Origin: Chitinophaga pinensis
GTDB lineage: Bacteria > Bacteroidota > Bacteroidia > UKL13-3
Length of the DNA stretch: 6,795 bases
Direction of reading: 5' to 3'
NCBI GenBank assembly: GCA_945876985.1
Contig: CAMCQX010000089.1
Coordinates: 1-6,795, forward strand
The translations under genes were made by a program, and so were the position numbers. The notes under the pieces were generated by a model. The model saw only the letters and a program-made list of their open reading frames with translations. It was not told the origin of the DNA and did no database searches. Shown here piece by piece: positions 1-5,999 of the stretch (within the stretch, counting starts at the first letter, position 1; each line of letters opens with the position of its first letter).

Positions 1-984
1 ATGCAACGTCTCTACAGATTTGTTTATATCCAATAAACCATCAACACAATGTTTCAATAATTCATTTTCATGCTTTGCAATATTTTCTTTGCCAATTTCA
101 TTGACAAAATCTAATGCATATTTAAAAGCAATTACATCACCAATATTGGGTGTTCCCGCTTCAAATTTGTAAGGAATTTCATTGTAAGTAGTTTTATCAA
201 AATCTACTTCTTTTATCATTTCCCCACCACCTTGATAAGGCGGCATGGCTTCTAACAATTCACGTTTGCCATATAAAACTCCAACACCCGTTGGGCCATA
301 TAATTTATGCCCAGAAATGGTTAAAAAATCACAATCTAATTCTTGCACATCTACTTCCAAATGCGAGCAAGCTTGTGCACCATCTAACAACACTTTAGCG
401 CCTACGGCATGTGCTTTTTCAATTATTTCTTTTACAGGATTAATGGTTCCTAAAGCATTACTCACCCATACACAAGCTACCATTTTGGTTTTTGACGTAA
501 GCATTTTACCATAGTTCTCCATTAAAAGTTCACCTGCATCATTGATGGGAATTACCTTTAAAATAGCTCCTTTTTCTTCGCAAATCATTTGCCAAGGAAC
601 AATATTACTATGGTGTTCCATGGTGCTAATGATTACTTCATCACCAGCTTTTAAAAACTTTCGTCCCCAAGTTTGGGCTACTAAATTGATACTTTCAGTT
701 ACACCTTTTGTAAAAATACATTCTTCCACTTCTTTGGCATTTATAAATGCTTGAATGGTTTTACGTGTATCTTCAAACATGTCGGTAGAACGAGCCGCTA
801 ATGTATGTGCCGCTCTGTGAATGTTTGCATTGTCGTGGGAATAATATTTTACTAATGCATCTATTACCGATTGAGGTTTTTGTGTAGTAGCAGCATTGTC
901 AAAATAAATCAAAGGCTTACCATTAACCTCTTGATGAAGTATTGGAAACTGATTTCTTATGGATGTAATATCTAATTTTGACAT
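1..984 (-). CDS. sufS: SufS cysteine desulfurase, C-terminus cut off by the window edge
   Basis: SufS is a PLP-dependent class V aminotransferase-fold enzyme. It removes sulfur from L-cysteine, giving alanine and an enzyme persulfide, and supplies the SufBCD scaffold in the cytoplasm. Reading leftward from the ATG at 984-982, 328 codons stay open to base 1; family members have about 405, so some 75-80 residues are missing. Visible: N-terminal YFDNAATTQKP; STMEHHSNIVPWQ with His124 (PLP-stacking); DGAQ with Asp201 and Gln204; and SGHKLYGPTG with Lys227, the Schiff-base lysine. Each is one residue beyond its E. coli SufS counterpart. The catalytic persulfide cysteine lies in the missing part and cannot be checked. 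The start fits the family N-terminus and lies 12 bp past the repeat array that separates it from the GxxExxY gene. It is probably the last suf gene in the window and part of the same transcript. SufS rather than IscS is supported by the operon and these motifs. Confidence 0.96.
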   Translation of the reverse strand, partial: MSKLDITSIRNQFPILHQEVNGKPLIYFDNAATTQKPQSVIDALVKYYSHDNANIHRAAHTLAARSTDMFEDTRKTIQAFINAKEVEECIFTKGVTESINLVAQTWGRKFLKAGDEVIISTMEHHSNIVPWQMICEEKGAILKVIPINDAGELLMENYGKMLTSKTKMVACVWVSNALGTINPVKEIIEKAHAVGAKVLLDGAQACSHLEVDVQELDCDFLTISGHKLYGPTGVGVLYGKRELLEAMPPYQGGGEMIKEVDFDKTTYNEIPYKFEAGTPNIGDVIAFKYALDFVNEIGKENIAKHENELLKHCVDGLLDINKSVETLH

Positions 985-996
985 GATTGTTTCTTT

Positions 997-1182
997 TTAA
1001 CCGCAAAGTTCGCAAAGTTTTTTCGCAAAGTTCGCAAAGGTTTTTTTAGTGTTCATTGCTATTTAAATTTTAAACACAAAGTTCTCAAAGGTTTTTCGCA
1101 AAGTTTGCAAAGGTTTTTCGTAAAGTTCTCAAAGTTTTTCTTTGTGTTCTTCGCGTATTTTCTTAGTGTTCTTTGCGGTTAA
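997..1182. repeat. CGCAAAG-type short repeat array with inverted ends, sufS-GxxExxY junction
   Basis: Five direct units of about 22 bp (1002-1023, 1024-1047, 1075-1096, 1097-1118, 1119-1139) follow the pattern CGCAAAGTTCGCAAAGG plus a T-run. Units 2 and 3 are separated by an AT-rich stretch at 1048-1074. From 1140 to 1182 the same words appear in the opposite orientation (CTTTGTG, CTTTGCGG). The two outer ends are a perfect 12-bp inverted repeat, TTAACCGCAAAG at 997-1008 and CTTTGCGGTTAA at 1171-1182. The array overlaps the last three bases of the GxxExxY gene (its TAA). From general knowledge, similar CGCAAAG repeats are common beside GxxExxY genes in Bacteroidota genomes. In the RNA the opposed halves could fold back on each other. 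Confidence 0.88.
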
Positions 1183-1577
1183 TTTTCAATTTTGTTAGCA
1201 ACTCGTTTGAGTCCATTTTTTAAAAGTGTAACGTTAAAGTTTATCAAAAGCCCAAGTCTAAAATCTCCAATTTTTAAATAAGTTAGCGTTTGAGCTAAAT
1301 CTATATCATTCAAGGCGTCTTTTGATTTTATTTCTATAACTAATTTTTTTTCAACTAATAAATCAATTCTATACCCTATATCTAATTTTACTTCTTCATA
1401 AACTAAAGGCATTGGTTTTTCTTTTTCTACAAACAAACCAGCTTTTAACAATTCATAATACAAACATTCTTTATAAGCAGATTCAAGTAGGCCAGGTCCT
1501 AATGCCCGATGAACTTTTATTGCACATCCAATAATTGTTGAGGCAATTTCTTCTAAATTCAAACTGTTTTCTATCAT
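1179..1577 (-). CDS. GxxExxY family protein (PD-(D/E)XK nuclease-like)
   Basis: This 132-residue protein is close to the usual family length. It carries the family signature in GPGLLESAY (Gly29, Glu32, Tyr35), preceded by the typical IIGCAIKVHRALG. A nuclease-like core follows: GYRIDLLVEKKLVIEIKSK, with Asp72, Glu82 and Lys84 in a D...ExK arrangement. It continues with Gln96 in DLAQTLTYL and ends with RLGLLINFN. GxxExxY proteins are related to PD-(D/E)XK nucleases; their biological role is unknown, and relatives have been reported in 23S rRNA intervening sequences. The ATG at 1577-1575 lies 30 bp after the sufD stop with no clear ribosome binding site, so reinitiation from sufD is plausible. 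The TAA is formed by the edge of the CGCAAAG array. It has no evident link to Fe-S assembly and is probably a passenger of an insertion. The family call is firm; nuclease activity is inferred. Confidence 0.9.
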   Translation of the reverse strand: MIENSLNLEEIASTIIGCAIKVHRALGPGLLESAYKECLYYELLKAGLFVEKEKPMPLVYEEVKLDIGYRIDLLVEKKLVIEIKSKDALNDIDLAQTLTYLKIGDFRLGLLINFNVTLLKNGLKRVANKIEN

Positions 1578-1582
1578 TTATT

Positions 1583-1607
1583 CTGTGAAATCTGTGAAAT
1601 CAGCGGC
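1583..1607. repeat. TGTGAAATC tandem repeat at the 5' edge of the GxxExxY cassette
   Basis: Two perfect adjacent 9-bp copies of TGTGAAATC (1584-1592 and 1593-1601) are followed by AGCGGC, which runs straight into the sufD stop codon at 1610-1608. On the coding strand this is GATTTCACA twice, a few bases before the GxxExxY ATG. From general knowledge, similar short words (CACAGATT, GCAGATTT) often precede GxxExxY genes in Bacteroidota. It occupies the place where a ribosome binding site would be expected, and none is seen. Confidence 0.7.
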
Positions 1608-2894
1608 TTATAATTTCTTCTCTATTTCTTCTTCTAAAAGTGTTACTAATTCGGGAATTTTTATTTTTTCAGCAATGTCATCAGCAAATGCATTTAGTAA
1701 CATTTTTCTTGCTACATCTTCAGGAATACCGCGGCTTCTTAAGTAAAACATAGGTTCCTCGTCTAATTGACCAATGGTTGCGCCATGCGTACATTTTACA
1801 TCATCAGCAAAAATTTCTAATTGAGGTTTCGTATTTACTGTAGCTTCATCGCTTAATAATATATTTTGATTGCGTTGGTAAGCATTGGTTTTTTGAGCAT
1901 CCAAATGAACCATAATTTTGCCATTAAACACTGCCACCGATTTATCCATCATTATGCCTTTGTATAATTCGTTGCTATTGCAATTTGGTTGCGCATGATC
2001 CACTCTTGTGTGGTTATCTACCAAACTATTGCCATGAGGCATATACAAACCATATAATAAGCTATTACAATTTTGTCCGTTTAGGTAAAAATGCAAATTA
2101 TTACGCACCAATGTTCCATCTAATGTAAGCGTAACATGGTTAATATTAGTGTTTGCTTCTTGGAAAATTTGAGTGAAATTATTGTGGTAACTTTCACCTT
2201 CTTGTTGTTGAATTTTATAATGCTCCACATGTGAATTTTCATTGGCATAAATTTCATTTACCACATTGGTAAAAACCGAATTTGAACCCAAAGAATAATA
2301 CATTTCAATTAAATGAACCGATGCACTTTTTTCAACTATAATTAAATTTCTAGGTTGGTTTAAAACATTTACATCGCTCGAATCGGCAATGTTTACAATG
2401 AAAATCGGAAATTCAACCGTTTTGTTTGTTGGCACATAAATAAATGCACCATCACTTAATAAAGCAGTGTTTAACGAATTCAAAGCATTGTTTTCAATGT
2501 TGGCATATTTACCAAAATGTTGGTTAAATATTTCAGCATGTAACGAACGAGCTTTAGCCAAATTAGTAATAAAAATGCTGTTATCTTTTTCTATTATTTC
2601 TGATAATTCTAAATTGAAAGTTCCATTTACAAAAACCAGTTTATTGGCAGTAATTTTATTCAATAAAGCGTTTTGCAAAAATGCTTTTACATTTCCACTG
2701 CTTATACAAGTTGATTCAAAATCTTTATTCGCTAAAACTTTTAAATTAGTGTATTTCCATTCTTCATTTTTGGTAGTTGGTAATCCTAATTTTTCAAACT
2801 CTTGATATGCTTGCTCACGCAATACAGAAAAACCACTCACTTCCGCTTGGTTTTTGTATTGTGTAAACGCTGTTTTTATGTTTTCTATTAACAT
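1608..2894 (-). CDS. sufD: SufD, Fe-S cluster assembly scaffold subunit
   Basis: SufD pairs with SufB on the SufC ATPase dimer to form the SufBC2D scaffold, where Fe-S clusters are built in the cytoplasm. At 428 residues it matches the family (E. coli SufD has 423). The N-terminal helical part contains NEEWKYTNL, typical of SufD. The middle is beta-helix-rich, including GAFIYVPTNKTVEFPIFIV and HVEHYKIQQ. The C-terminal part carries VKCTHGATIG, with Cys368 and His370, the latter matching the E. coli His360 implicated in cluster assembly at the SufB-SufD interface. It is followed by FYLRSRGI and LLNAFADDI. The N-terminal MLIENIKTAF supports the ATG at 2894-2892. It follows sufC across a 129-bp spacer filled by a palindromic repeat and is followed directly by the GxxExxY cassette. 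The C-terminus (EEEIEKKL) looks natural and not altered by the insertion. Confidence 0.97.
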   Translation of the reverse strand: MLIENIKTAFTQYKNQAEVSGFSVLREQAYQEFEKLGLPTTKNEEWKYTNLKVLANKDFESTCISSGNVKAFLQNALLNKITANKLVFVNGTFNLELSEIIEKDNSIFITNLAKARSLHAEIFNQHFGKYANIENNALNSLNTALLSDGAFIYVPTNKTVEFPIFIVNIADSSDVNVLNQPRNLIIVEKSASVHLIEMYYSLGSNSVFTNVVNEIYANENSHVEHYKIQQQEGESYHNNFTQIFQEANTNINHVTLTLDGTLVRNNLHFYLNGQNCNSLLYGLYMPHGNSLVDNHTRVDHAQPNCNSNELYKGIMMDKSVAVFNGKIMVHLDAQKTNAYQRNQNILLSDEATVNTKPQLEIFADDVKCTHGATIGQLDEEPMFYLRSRGIPEDVARKMLLNAFADDIAEKIKIPELVTLLEEEIEKKL

Positions 2895-2902
2895 CTTTTA
2901 TT

Positions 2903-3023
2903 AAATTCTAAATCCGAATAATGAAATTCGAAATATTTTTAAATAAAATTCTTGACTTAAAATTCTTGATTCAACACTTATTTAGAATAATATTTCGTGC
3001 TTCGAATTTTATAGTTAGAATTT
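2903..3023. repeat. Geneless long imperfect palindrome between sufC and sufD
   Basis: The 129-bp sufC-sufD spacer is almost entirely an inverted repeat with arms at about 2903-2945 and 2978-3023. Perfect segments are AAATTCTAA (2903-2911) with TTAGAATTT (3015-3023); AAATTCGAA (2924-2932) with TTCGAATTT (3001-3009); and CGAAATATT (2929-2937) with AATATTTCG (2989-2997). The right arm carries an extra GTGC, giving TTTCGTGCTTCGAATTT. The loop holds a direct repeat AAAATTCTTGA (2945-2955 and 2959-2969). No open frame of useful length is present. The word TTTCGTGCTTCGAATTT resembles, from memory, repeats seen beside four-helix-bundle genes in other genomes, so this may be an empty or solo element. 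The RNA could form a long stem between the two messages. Confidence 0.85.
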
Positions 3024-3782
3024 TTATGAATTAGCTTCTACTTCTTGTTTTATCCAGTCATAGCCTTTTACTTCTAATTCTTTTGCTAATTCTTTGTCAC
3101 CACTTTTTACTATTCTTCCTTTGTACAATACATGCACAAAATCTGGAACTATATAATCTAATAATCTTTGGTAATGGGTAATGACTAAAAATGCGTTGTC
3201 TTTATTTCTTAATTTATTTACACCATTAGAAACCAAACGCAACGCATCAATGTCTAAACCTGAATCAGTTTCATCCATGATACATAATTTAGGTTCTAGC
3301 ATGGCCATTTGAAATACTTCATTTCTTTTCTTTTCTCCACCACTAAATCCTTCATTTAACGAACGAGAAGTCAATGATTTATCCATTTCTACGTAATCCA
3401 TTTTTTCACGCATCATTTTCAAGAAATCAGTTGCTTCCATTGGATCTAAACCCAAGTATTTACGTTTTTCGTTAACGGCTGTTTTTAAAAAATTAGTAGT
3501 GGAAACACCTGGAATTTCTATTGGATATTGAAATGCTAAAAACAAACCTTCACGGGCTCTGTCTTCAGGACTCATGTCCAATAAATTTTTACCTTCATAT
3601 GAAACACTTCCACTTGTAACTTCATACTCAGCTCGGCCAGCTAACACCGATGAAAGTGTACTTTTACCAGCTCCGTTTGGACCCATAATGGCATGTACTT
3701 CACCAGCTTTAACTTCTAAACTTAATCCATTCAGGATCTTTTTGCCTTCTATTTCTGCTTTTAAATCTTTTATTGATAACAT
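3024..3782 (-). CDS. sufC: SufC, ATPase of the SufBCD complex
   Basis: SufC is the ABC-type ATPase that binds SufB and SufD and powers scaffold rearrangement during Fe-S cluster assembly; it is cytoplasmic and not a transporter. Its 252 residues match the family (248 in E. coli). All nucleotide-binding motifs are present: Walker [10 protein letters not shown] at 34-42 with Lys40; Q-loop Gln85 in FLAFQYP; ABC signature [10 protein letters not shown] around 144-153; Walker [12 protein letters not shown] at 167-177 with Asp170 and Glu171; and H-loop His203 in VITHYQR. Residue numbers agree with E. coli SufC. The ATG at 3782-3780 begins [11 protein letters not shown], a normal family start. The left copy of the TTAGTAC repeat sits only 2 bp upstream of the start codon, so the leader is entirely repeat sequence with no visible Shine-Dalgarno. 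The gene is downstream of the four-helix-bundle cassette and upstream of sufD. Confidence 0.98.
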   Translation of the reverse strand: MLSIKDLKAEIEGKKILNGLSLEVKAGEVHAIMGPNGAGKSTLSSVLAGRAEYEVTSGSVSYEGKNLLDMSPEDRAREGLFLAFQYPIEIPGVSTTNFLKTAVNEKRKYLGLDPMEATDFLKMMREKMDYVEMDKSLTSRSLNEGFSGGEKKRNEVFQMAMLEPKLCIMDETDSGLDIDALRLVSNGVNKLRNKDNAFLVITHYQRLLDYIVPDFVHVLYKGRIVKSGDKELAKELEVKGYDWIKQEVEANS

Positions 3783-3784
3783 CT

Positions 3785-3819
3785 TTAGTTTTTAGTACCA
3801 AGTTTTTAGTACTTAGTTT
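3785..3819. repeat. TTAGTAC-type repeat, left terminal copy of the four-helix-bundle cassette
   Basis: This 35-bp copy aligns to the one at 4222-4257 in the same orientation, with one substitution (CCAAG against CTAAG) and one single-base gap. It also aligns in inverted orientation to 4277-4309. It contains two TTTTTAGTAC words and ends with TAGTACTTAGT. It abuts the stop codon of the four-helix-bundle gene on one side and lies 2 bp from the sufC start codon on the other. Confidence 0.9.
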
Positions 3820-3820
3820 G

Positions 3821-4216
3821 TTAATTTGTTTTATACTTTATTCCTTTAATATCCGAATTTGATAAATAATTCATAAACGAAGTCAACATTTTGCCTACTT
3901 CATCTGAATCATTTGAAATTTTGATAAATATTTCATTGTCTAAATATCCTATTTCATTTGCAATAATCAATTGCGTTTTTAATTCAAATAAAGAGCCTTT
4001 AGCGATAGATAGAAACTGCAAAAATTCTCTGTTTCCTCCTCTTCCAAATCCTTCAGCTATGTTTGATGGAATTGATACTGCTGCTCTTCTTATTTGATCT
4101 CTTAATCCAAAATCCCTTGCAAAATTGCCATGATTAGAAGCTTTATATATTTCAACAGTTAAGCTTTTAGCTTTTTGCCAAACTATTATATCTTCTATTC
4201 TATCAATTTTACTCAT
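3821..4216 (-). CDS. Four helix bundle protein, 23S rRNA intervening-sequence family
   Basis: This 131-residue protein has the hallmarks of the 23S rRNA intervening-sequence / four-helix-bundle family. They are VWQKA near the N-terminus (12-16), then LRDQIRRAAVSIPSNIAEG (38-56), FLSIAKGSLFELKTQL (68-83) and a GY pair at 90-91. Members are small, basic and mainly helical, form oligomers and are presumed to bind nucleic acid; the exact function is unknown. The same fold is used by Avd of diversity-generating retroelements, but no reverse transcriptase or template repeat is present here. The ATG at 4216-4214 gives the expected MSKIDRIEDIIVWQKA beginning. The gene lies in the same direction as suf, between sufB and sufC, and is bordered by TTAGTAC-type repeats on both sides. 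It has no obvious Fe-S role and is probably a passenger. The last 15 or so residues (SDIKGIKYKTN) extend past the conserved core. Confidence 0.92.
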   Translation of the reverse strand: MSKIDRIEDIIVWQKAKSLTVEIYKASNHGNFARDFGLRDQIRRAAVSIPSNIAEGFGRGGNREFLQFLSIAKGSLFELKTQLIIANEIGYLDNEIFIKISNDSDEVGKMLTSFMNYLSNSDIKGIKYKTN

Positions 4217-4221
4217 TTTTT

Positions 4222-4257
4222 TTAGTTTTTAGTACTAAGTTTTTTAGTACTTAGTTT
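4222..4257. repeat. TTAGTAC-type repeat, internal direct copy upstream of the four-helix-bundle gene
   Basis: This 36-bp copy of the 3785-3819 repeat is in the same orientation. It includes the 10-bp palindrome TTAGTACTAA at 4229-4238. Its right part, TTAGTACTTAGT (4244-4255), is a perfect 12-bp inverted match to ACTAAGTACTAA at 4277-4288 with a 21-base spacer. The mRNA leader of the gene could therefore form a hairpin just before the start codon at 4216. Confidence 0.88.
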
Positions 4258-4275
4258 TTAATAATGTCTTTTTTT

Positions 4276-4310
4276 GACTAAGTACTAAGAACTTGGAAAC
4301 TAAGAAACTA
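4276..4310. repeat. TTAGTAC-type repeat, right terminal inverted copy next to the sufB stop
   Basis: Read on the minus strand, 4309-4277 matches the left terminal copy (3787-3817) with two substitutions and two single-base gaps, including the shared CCAAG word that the internal copy lacks. It ends 2-3 bp from the sufB stop codon at 4315-4313. Together with 3787-3817 it forms the outer inverted repeat of the cassette. Confidence 0.82.
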
Positions 4311-4312
4311 TT

Positions 4313-5764
4313 CTATCCAACTGAACCCTCTAAACTTACCGCTAATAACTTTTGTGCTTCTACTGCAAATTCCATGGGTAATTGGTTCAATACTTCTTTA
4401 CAAAAACCATTTACAATTAAACCAACAGCTTCTTCTGTTCCAATGCCACGTTGGTTACAATAAAATATTTGATCTTCACCAATTTTACTGGTACTTGCTT
4501 CGTGTTCTACTTGGGCAGTTTTATTGTTTATTTCAATATAAGGAAAAGTATGTGCGCCACTTCTATCACCAATTAACATGCTATCGCATTGGGTATGATT
4601 CCTAGCATTTTCTGCACGTTTATTTATTTTTACTAAACCTCTGTATGAATTATGCGATTTACCAGCCGAAATTCCTTTCGATACAATTCTGCTTTTGGTA
4701 TGCTTACCAATATGAATCATTTTGGTGCCGGTATCGGCAATTTGCCTATTATTGGTTACAGCTACTGAGAAAAATTCTCCAGTTGAATAATCACCTTTTA
4801 AAATACAACTTGGGTATTTCCAAGTAATGGCGCTACCAGTTTCTACTTGTGTCCAGCTAATTTTTGAATGTGCACCTTCACAACTTCCGCGTTTGGTTAC
4901 AAAATTATAAATTCCACCTTTTCCCTCTTTATCACCAGGATACCAATTTTGAACCGTAGAGTATTTTATTTCCGCTTTTTCCATGGCTATTAATTCAACT
5001 ACCGCTGCGTGTAACTGATTTTCATCGCGCATGGGAGCAGTGCAACCTTCCAAATAACTTACATAACTGTTATCGTCTGCTATTATTAACGTGCGTTCAA
5101 ACTGACCCGTATTTTCAGCATTGATACGGAAATAAGTAGAAAGTTCCATTGGGCAACGAACGCCTTTTGGAATATAAACAAAACTTCCATCGCTGAATAC
5201 AGCTGCGTTTAAAGCAGAAAAATAATTATCAGTATAAGGAACAACAGAGCCAATGTATTTTTTTACTAATTCTGGGTGCTCATGCAATGCTTCACTGATT
5301 GCACAAAAAATCACACCTTTTTCGTATAGTTGGTCTTTAAAAGTGGTGGCTATTGAAACGGAATCAAAAACTGCATCAACTGCTACGCCCGATAGACGTT
5401 TCTGTTCTGATAAACTGATTCCTAATTTTTCAAATGTTTTCAATAATTCAGGATCCACTTGGTCCAAACTATCTAATTTTATTCTTTCTTTTGGAGCAGC
5501 GTAATAAATAATATCTTGGTAATTGATTGGTTTTAAATCAAAATTTTGCCAATTTGGTTCTTCTAAAGTTAACCAATAACGGTAAGCTTTTAGTCTCCAT
5601 TCCAACATCCATTCAGGTTCATTTTTTTTAGAAGAAATAAACCTAACAATATCCTCGCTCAACCCCATTGGAGCTGTTTCCATTTCTATATCTGTACTAA
5701 AACCGTATTTATATTCTTGGCTTACTACCTGATCAATTATATCAACTTCCTGTGTATCTGACAT
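4313..5764 (-). CDS. sufB: SufB, Fe-S cluster assembly scaffold protein
   Basis: SufB is the core scaffold of the SufBC2D complex: it receives sulfur from SufS (via SufE or SufU in most systems) and builds the nascent Fe-S cluster in the cytoplasm. Its 483 residues compare with 495 in E. coli. Conserved features include [16 protein letters not shown] near the N-terminus, [41 protein letters not shown] with Cys241 (equivalent to E. coli Cys254, sulfur entry), and [11 protein letters not shown] with Cys393 (equivalent to Cys405, cluster assembly). They continue with [18 protein letters not shown], with His421 and Glu422, and the family C-terminus [16 protein letters not shown]. It is the first gene of the minus-strand operon; the start [10 protein letters not shown] lies about 30 bp downstream of a TAGATTTG -7 candidate. 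The stop is TAG. Nothing in the protein looks degraded. Confidence 0.98.
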   Translation of the reverse strand: MSDTQEVDIIDQVVSQEYKYGFSTDIEMETAPMGLSEDIVRFISSKKNEPEWMLEWRLKAYRYWLTLEEPNWQNFDLKPINYQDIIYYAAPKERIKLDSLDQVDPELLKTFEKLGISLSEQKRLSGVAVDAVFDSVSIATTFKDQLYEKGVIFCAISEALHEHPELVKKYIGSVVPYTDNYFSALNAAVFSDGSFVYIPKGVRCPMELSTYFRINAENTGQFERTLIIADDNSYVSYLEGCTAPMRDENQLHAAVVELIAMEKAEIKYSTVQNWYPGDKEGKGGIYNFVTKRGSCEGAHSKISWTQVETGSAITWKYPSCILKGDYSTGEFFSVAVTNNRQIADTGTKMIHIGKHTKSRIVSKGISAGKSHNSYRGLVKINKRAENARNHTQCDSMLIGDRSGAHTFPYIEINNKTAQVEHEASTSKIGEDQIFYCNQRGIGTEEAVGLIVNGFCKEVLNQLPMEFAVEAQKLLAVSLEGSVG

Positions 5765-5793
5765 TTTCTAACTTTTTTTTAAGTTTAGCATTG

Positions 5794-5801
5794 CAAATCT
5801 A
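5794..5801 (-). promoter_or_regulatory. Candidate Bacteroidota -7 element for the suf operon
   Basis: On the minus strand these bases read TAGATTTG, an exact fit to the Bacteroidota TAnnTTTG -7 consensus, 29 bp upstream of the sufB ATG. A convincing TTTG -33 element at the usual distance is not visible, so the site may depend on an activator or tolerate a weak -33. It is the best match on this strand in the spacer. Confidence 0.55.
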
Positions 5802-5868
5802 AAACAATTATTCGAACTATTTATATTTAGTCTAAATAGATATACCAAAAAAGAGGATAATTGTTTTA
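5800..5868. promoter_or_regulatory. Nested dyad in the sufB-psd divergent region, possible operator
   Basis: A perfect 12-bp inverted repeat, TAAAACAATTAT at 5800-5811 and ATAATTGTTTTA at 5857-5868, encloses a second palindrome, TATTTAGTCTAAATA at 5824-5838 (7-1-7). The two dyads are nearly concentric (centres at 5834 and 5831). The set sits immediately upstream of the sufB -7 candidate, where a regulator could act. suf operons are commonly controlled by iron or Fe-S status. The TTTAGnCTAAA core is loosely reminiscent of iron-dependent DtxR-type operators, but the regulator cannot be named from this sequence. Confidence 0.45.
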
Positions 5869-5968
5869 AGTCATTTTATAAATAAATCGATATTTGATTT
5901 TCAAAACCGTAAGACATTTCAAAATGAAACATTATTGAAATAAAATCATAAAAATTTATAGCTTTATT

Positions 5969-5976
5969 TATATTTG
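5969..5976 (+). promoter_or_regulatory. Candidate -7 element for psd
   Basis: TATATTTG matches the Bacteroidota TAnnTTTG consensus and ends 23 bp before the psd ATG, implying a very short A-rich leader. No TTTG -33 element is seen at the standard spacing; the nearest TTG (5935-5937) is too far upstream. The AT-rich background makes chance matches fairly likely. Confidence 0.45.
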
Positions 5977-5999
5977 CCGATTAATAAAAAACATTAAAC

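Larger units (their letters stand above)
997..1607 (-). mobile_element. Putative GxxExxY cassette inserted between sufD and sufS
   Basis: This 611-bp unit consists of the TGTGAAATC tandem, the GxxExxY gene and the CGCAAAG array. It fills the whole sufD-sufS spacer except 12 bp before the sufS start. sufD ends with TAA immediately next to the unit. No transposase, integrase or obvious target-site duplication is visible. Mobility is an inference from the repeat-bounded layout and from the fact that the gene interrupts an otherwise standard sufBCDS order. It could instead be an old, fixed insertion. Confidence 0.45.
3785..4310 (-). mobile_element. Putative four-helix-bundle (IVS-like) cassette inserted between sufB and sufC
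   Basis: A single small gene is enclosed by related repeats. The outer ends (3787-3817 and 4277-4309) form an imperfect inverted repeat of about 31-33 bp, and an additional direct copy (4222-4257) lies just upstream of the gene. The unit starts 2 bp from the sufC start and ends 2-3 bp from the sufB stop, so it fills the complete junction. The four-helix-bundle family is best known from intervening sequences inside bacterial 23S rRNA genes, which are bounded by inverted repeats that pair in the RNA. The parallel is an inference. No transposition enzyme is encoded. Confidence 0.5.

Noticed and set aside
245..754. Plus-strand open frames opposite sufS (245-514 and 542-754)
   Set aside because: They lie antisense to a well-conserved SufS reading frame, have no recognisable motifs and no start signals; they are shadows of the real gene.
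1..984. SufS as a truncated pseudogene
   Set aside because: The frame is open and conserved all the way to base 1; it is shortened only by the window boundary.
1002..1139. Regularly spaced short repeats that could suggest a CRISPR array
   Set aside because: The units are contiguous 22-bp repeats with T-runs between them, there are no unique spacers of constant length, and no cas genes are present. The array also ends in an inverted half, unlike CRISPR.
2467..2805. Plus-strand open frame opposite sufD, and similar ones opposite sufC, the four-helix-bundle gene and sufB
   Set aside because: All overlap intact conserved genes on the other strand and their translations look like random low-complexity reading of antisense sequence.
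3821..4216. Four-helix-bundle protein as Avd of a diversity-generating retroelement
   Set aside because: No reverse transcriptase, template repeat or variable repeat is present, and the neighbours are suf genes. The fold is shared, but the context fits the stand-alone intervening-sequence type.
5917..5929. TTTCA-AAA-TGAAA palindrome upstream of psd
   Set aside because: Five-base arms in AT-rich sequence; too weak to call an operator without conservation data.
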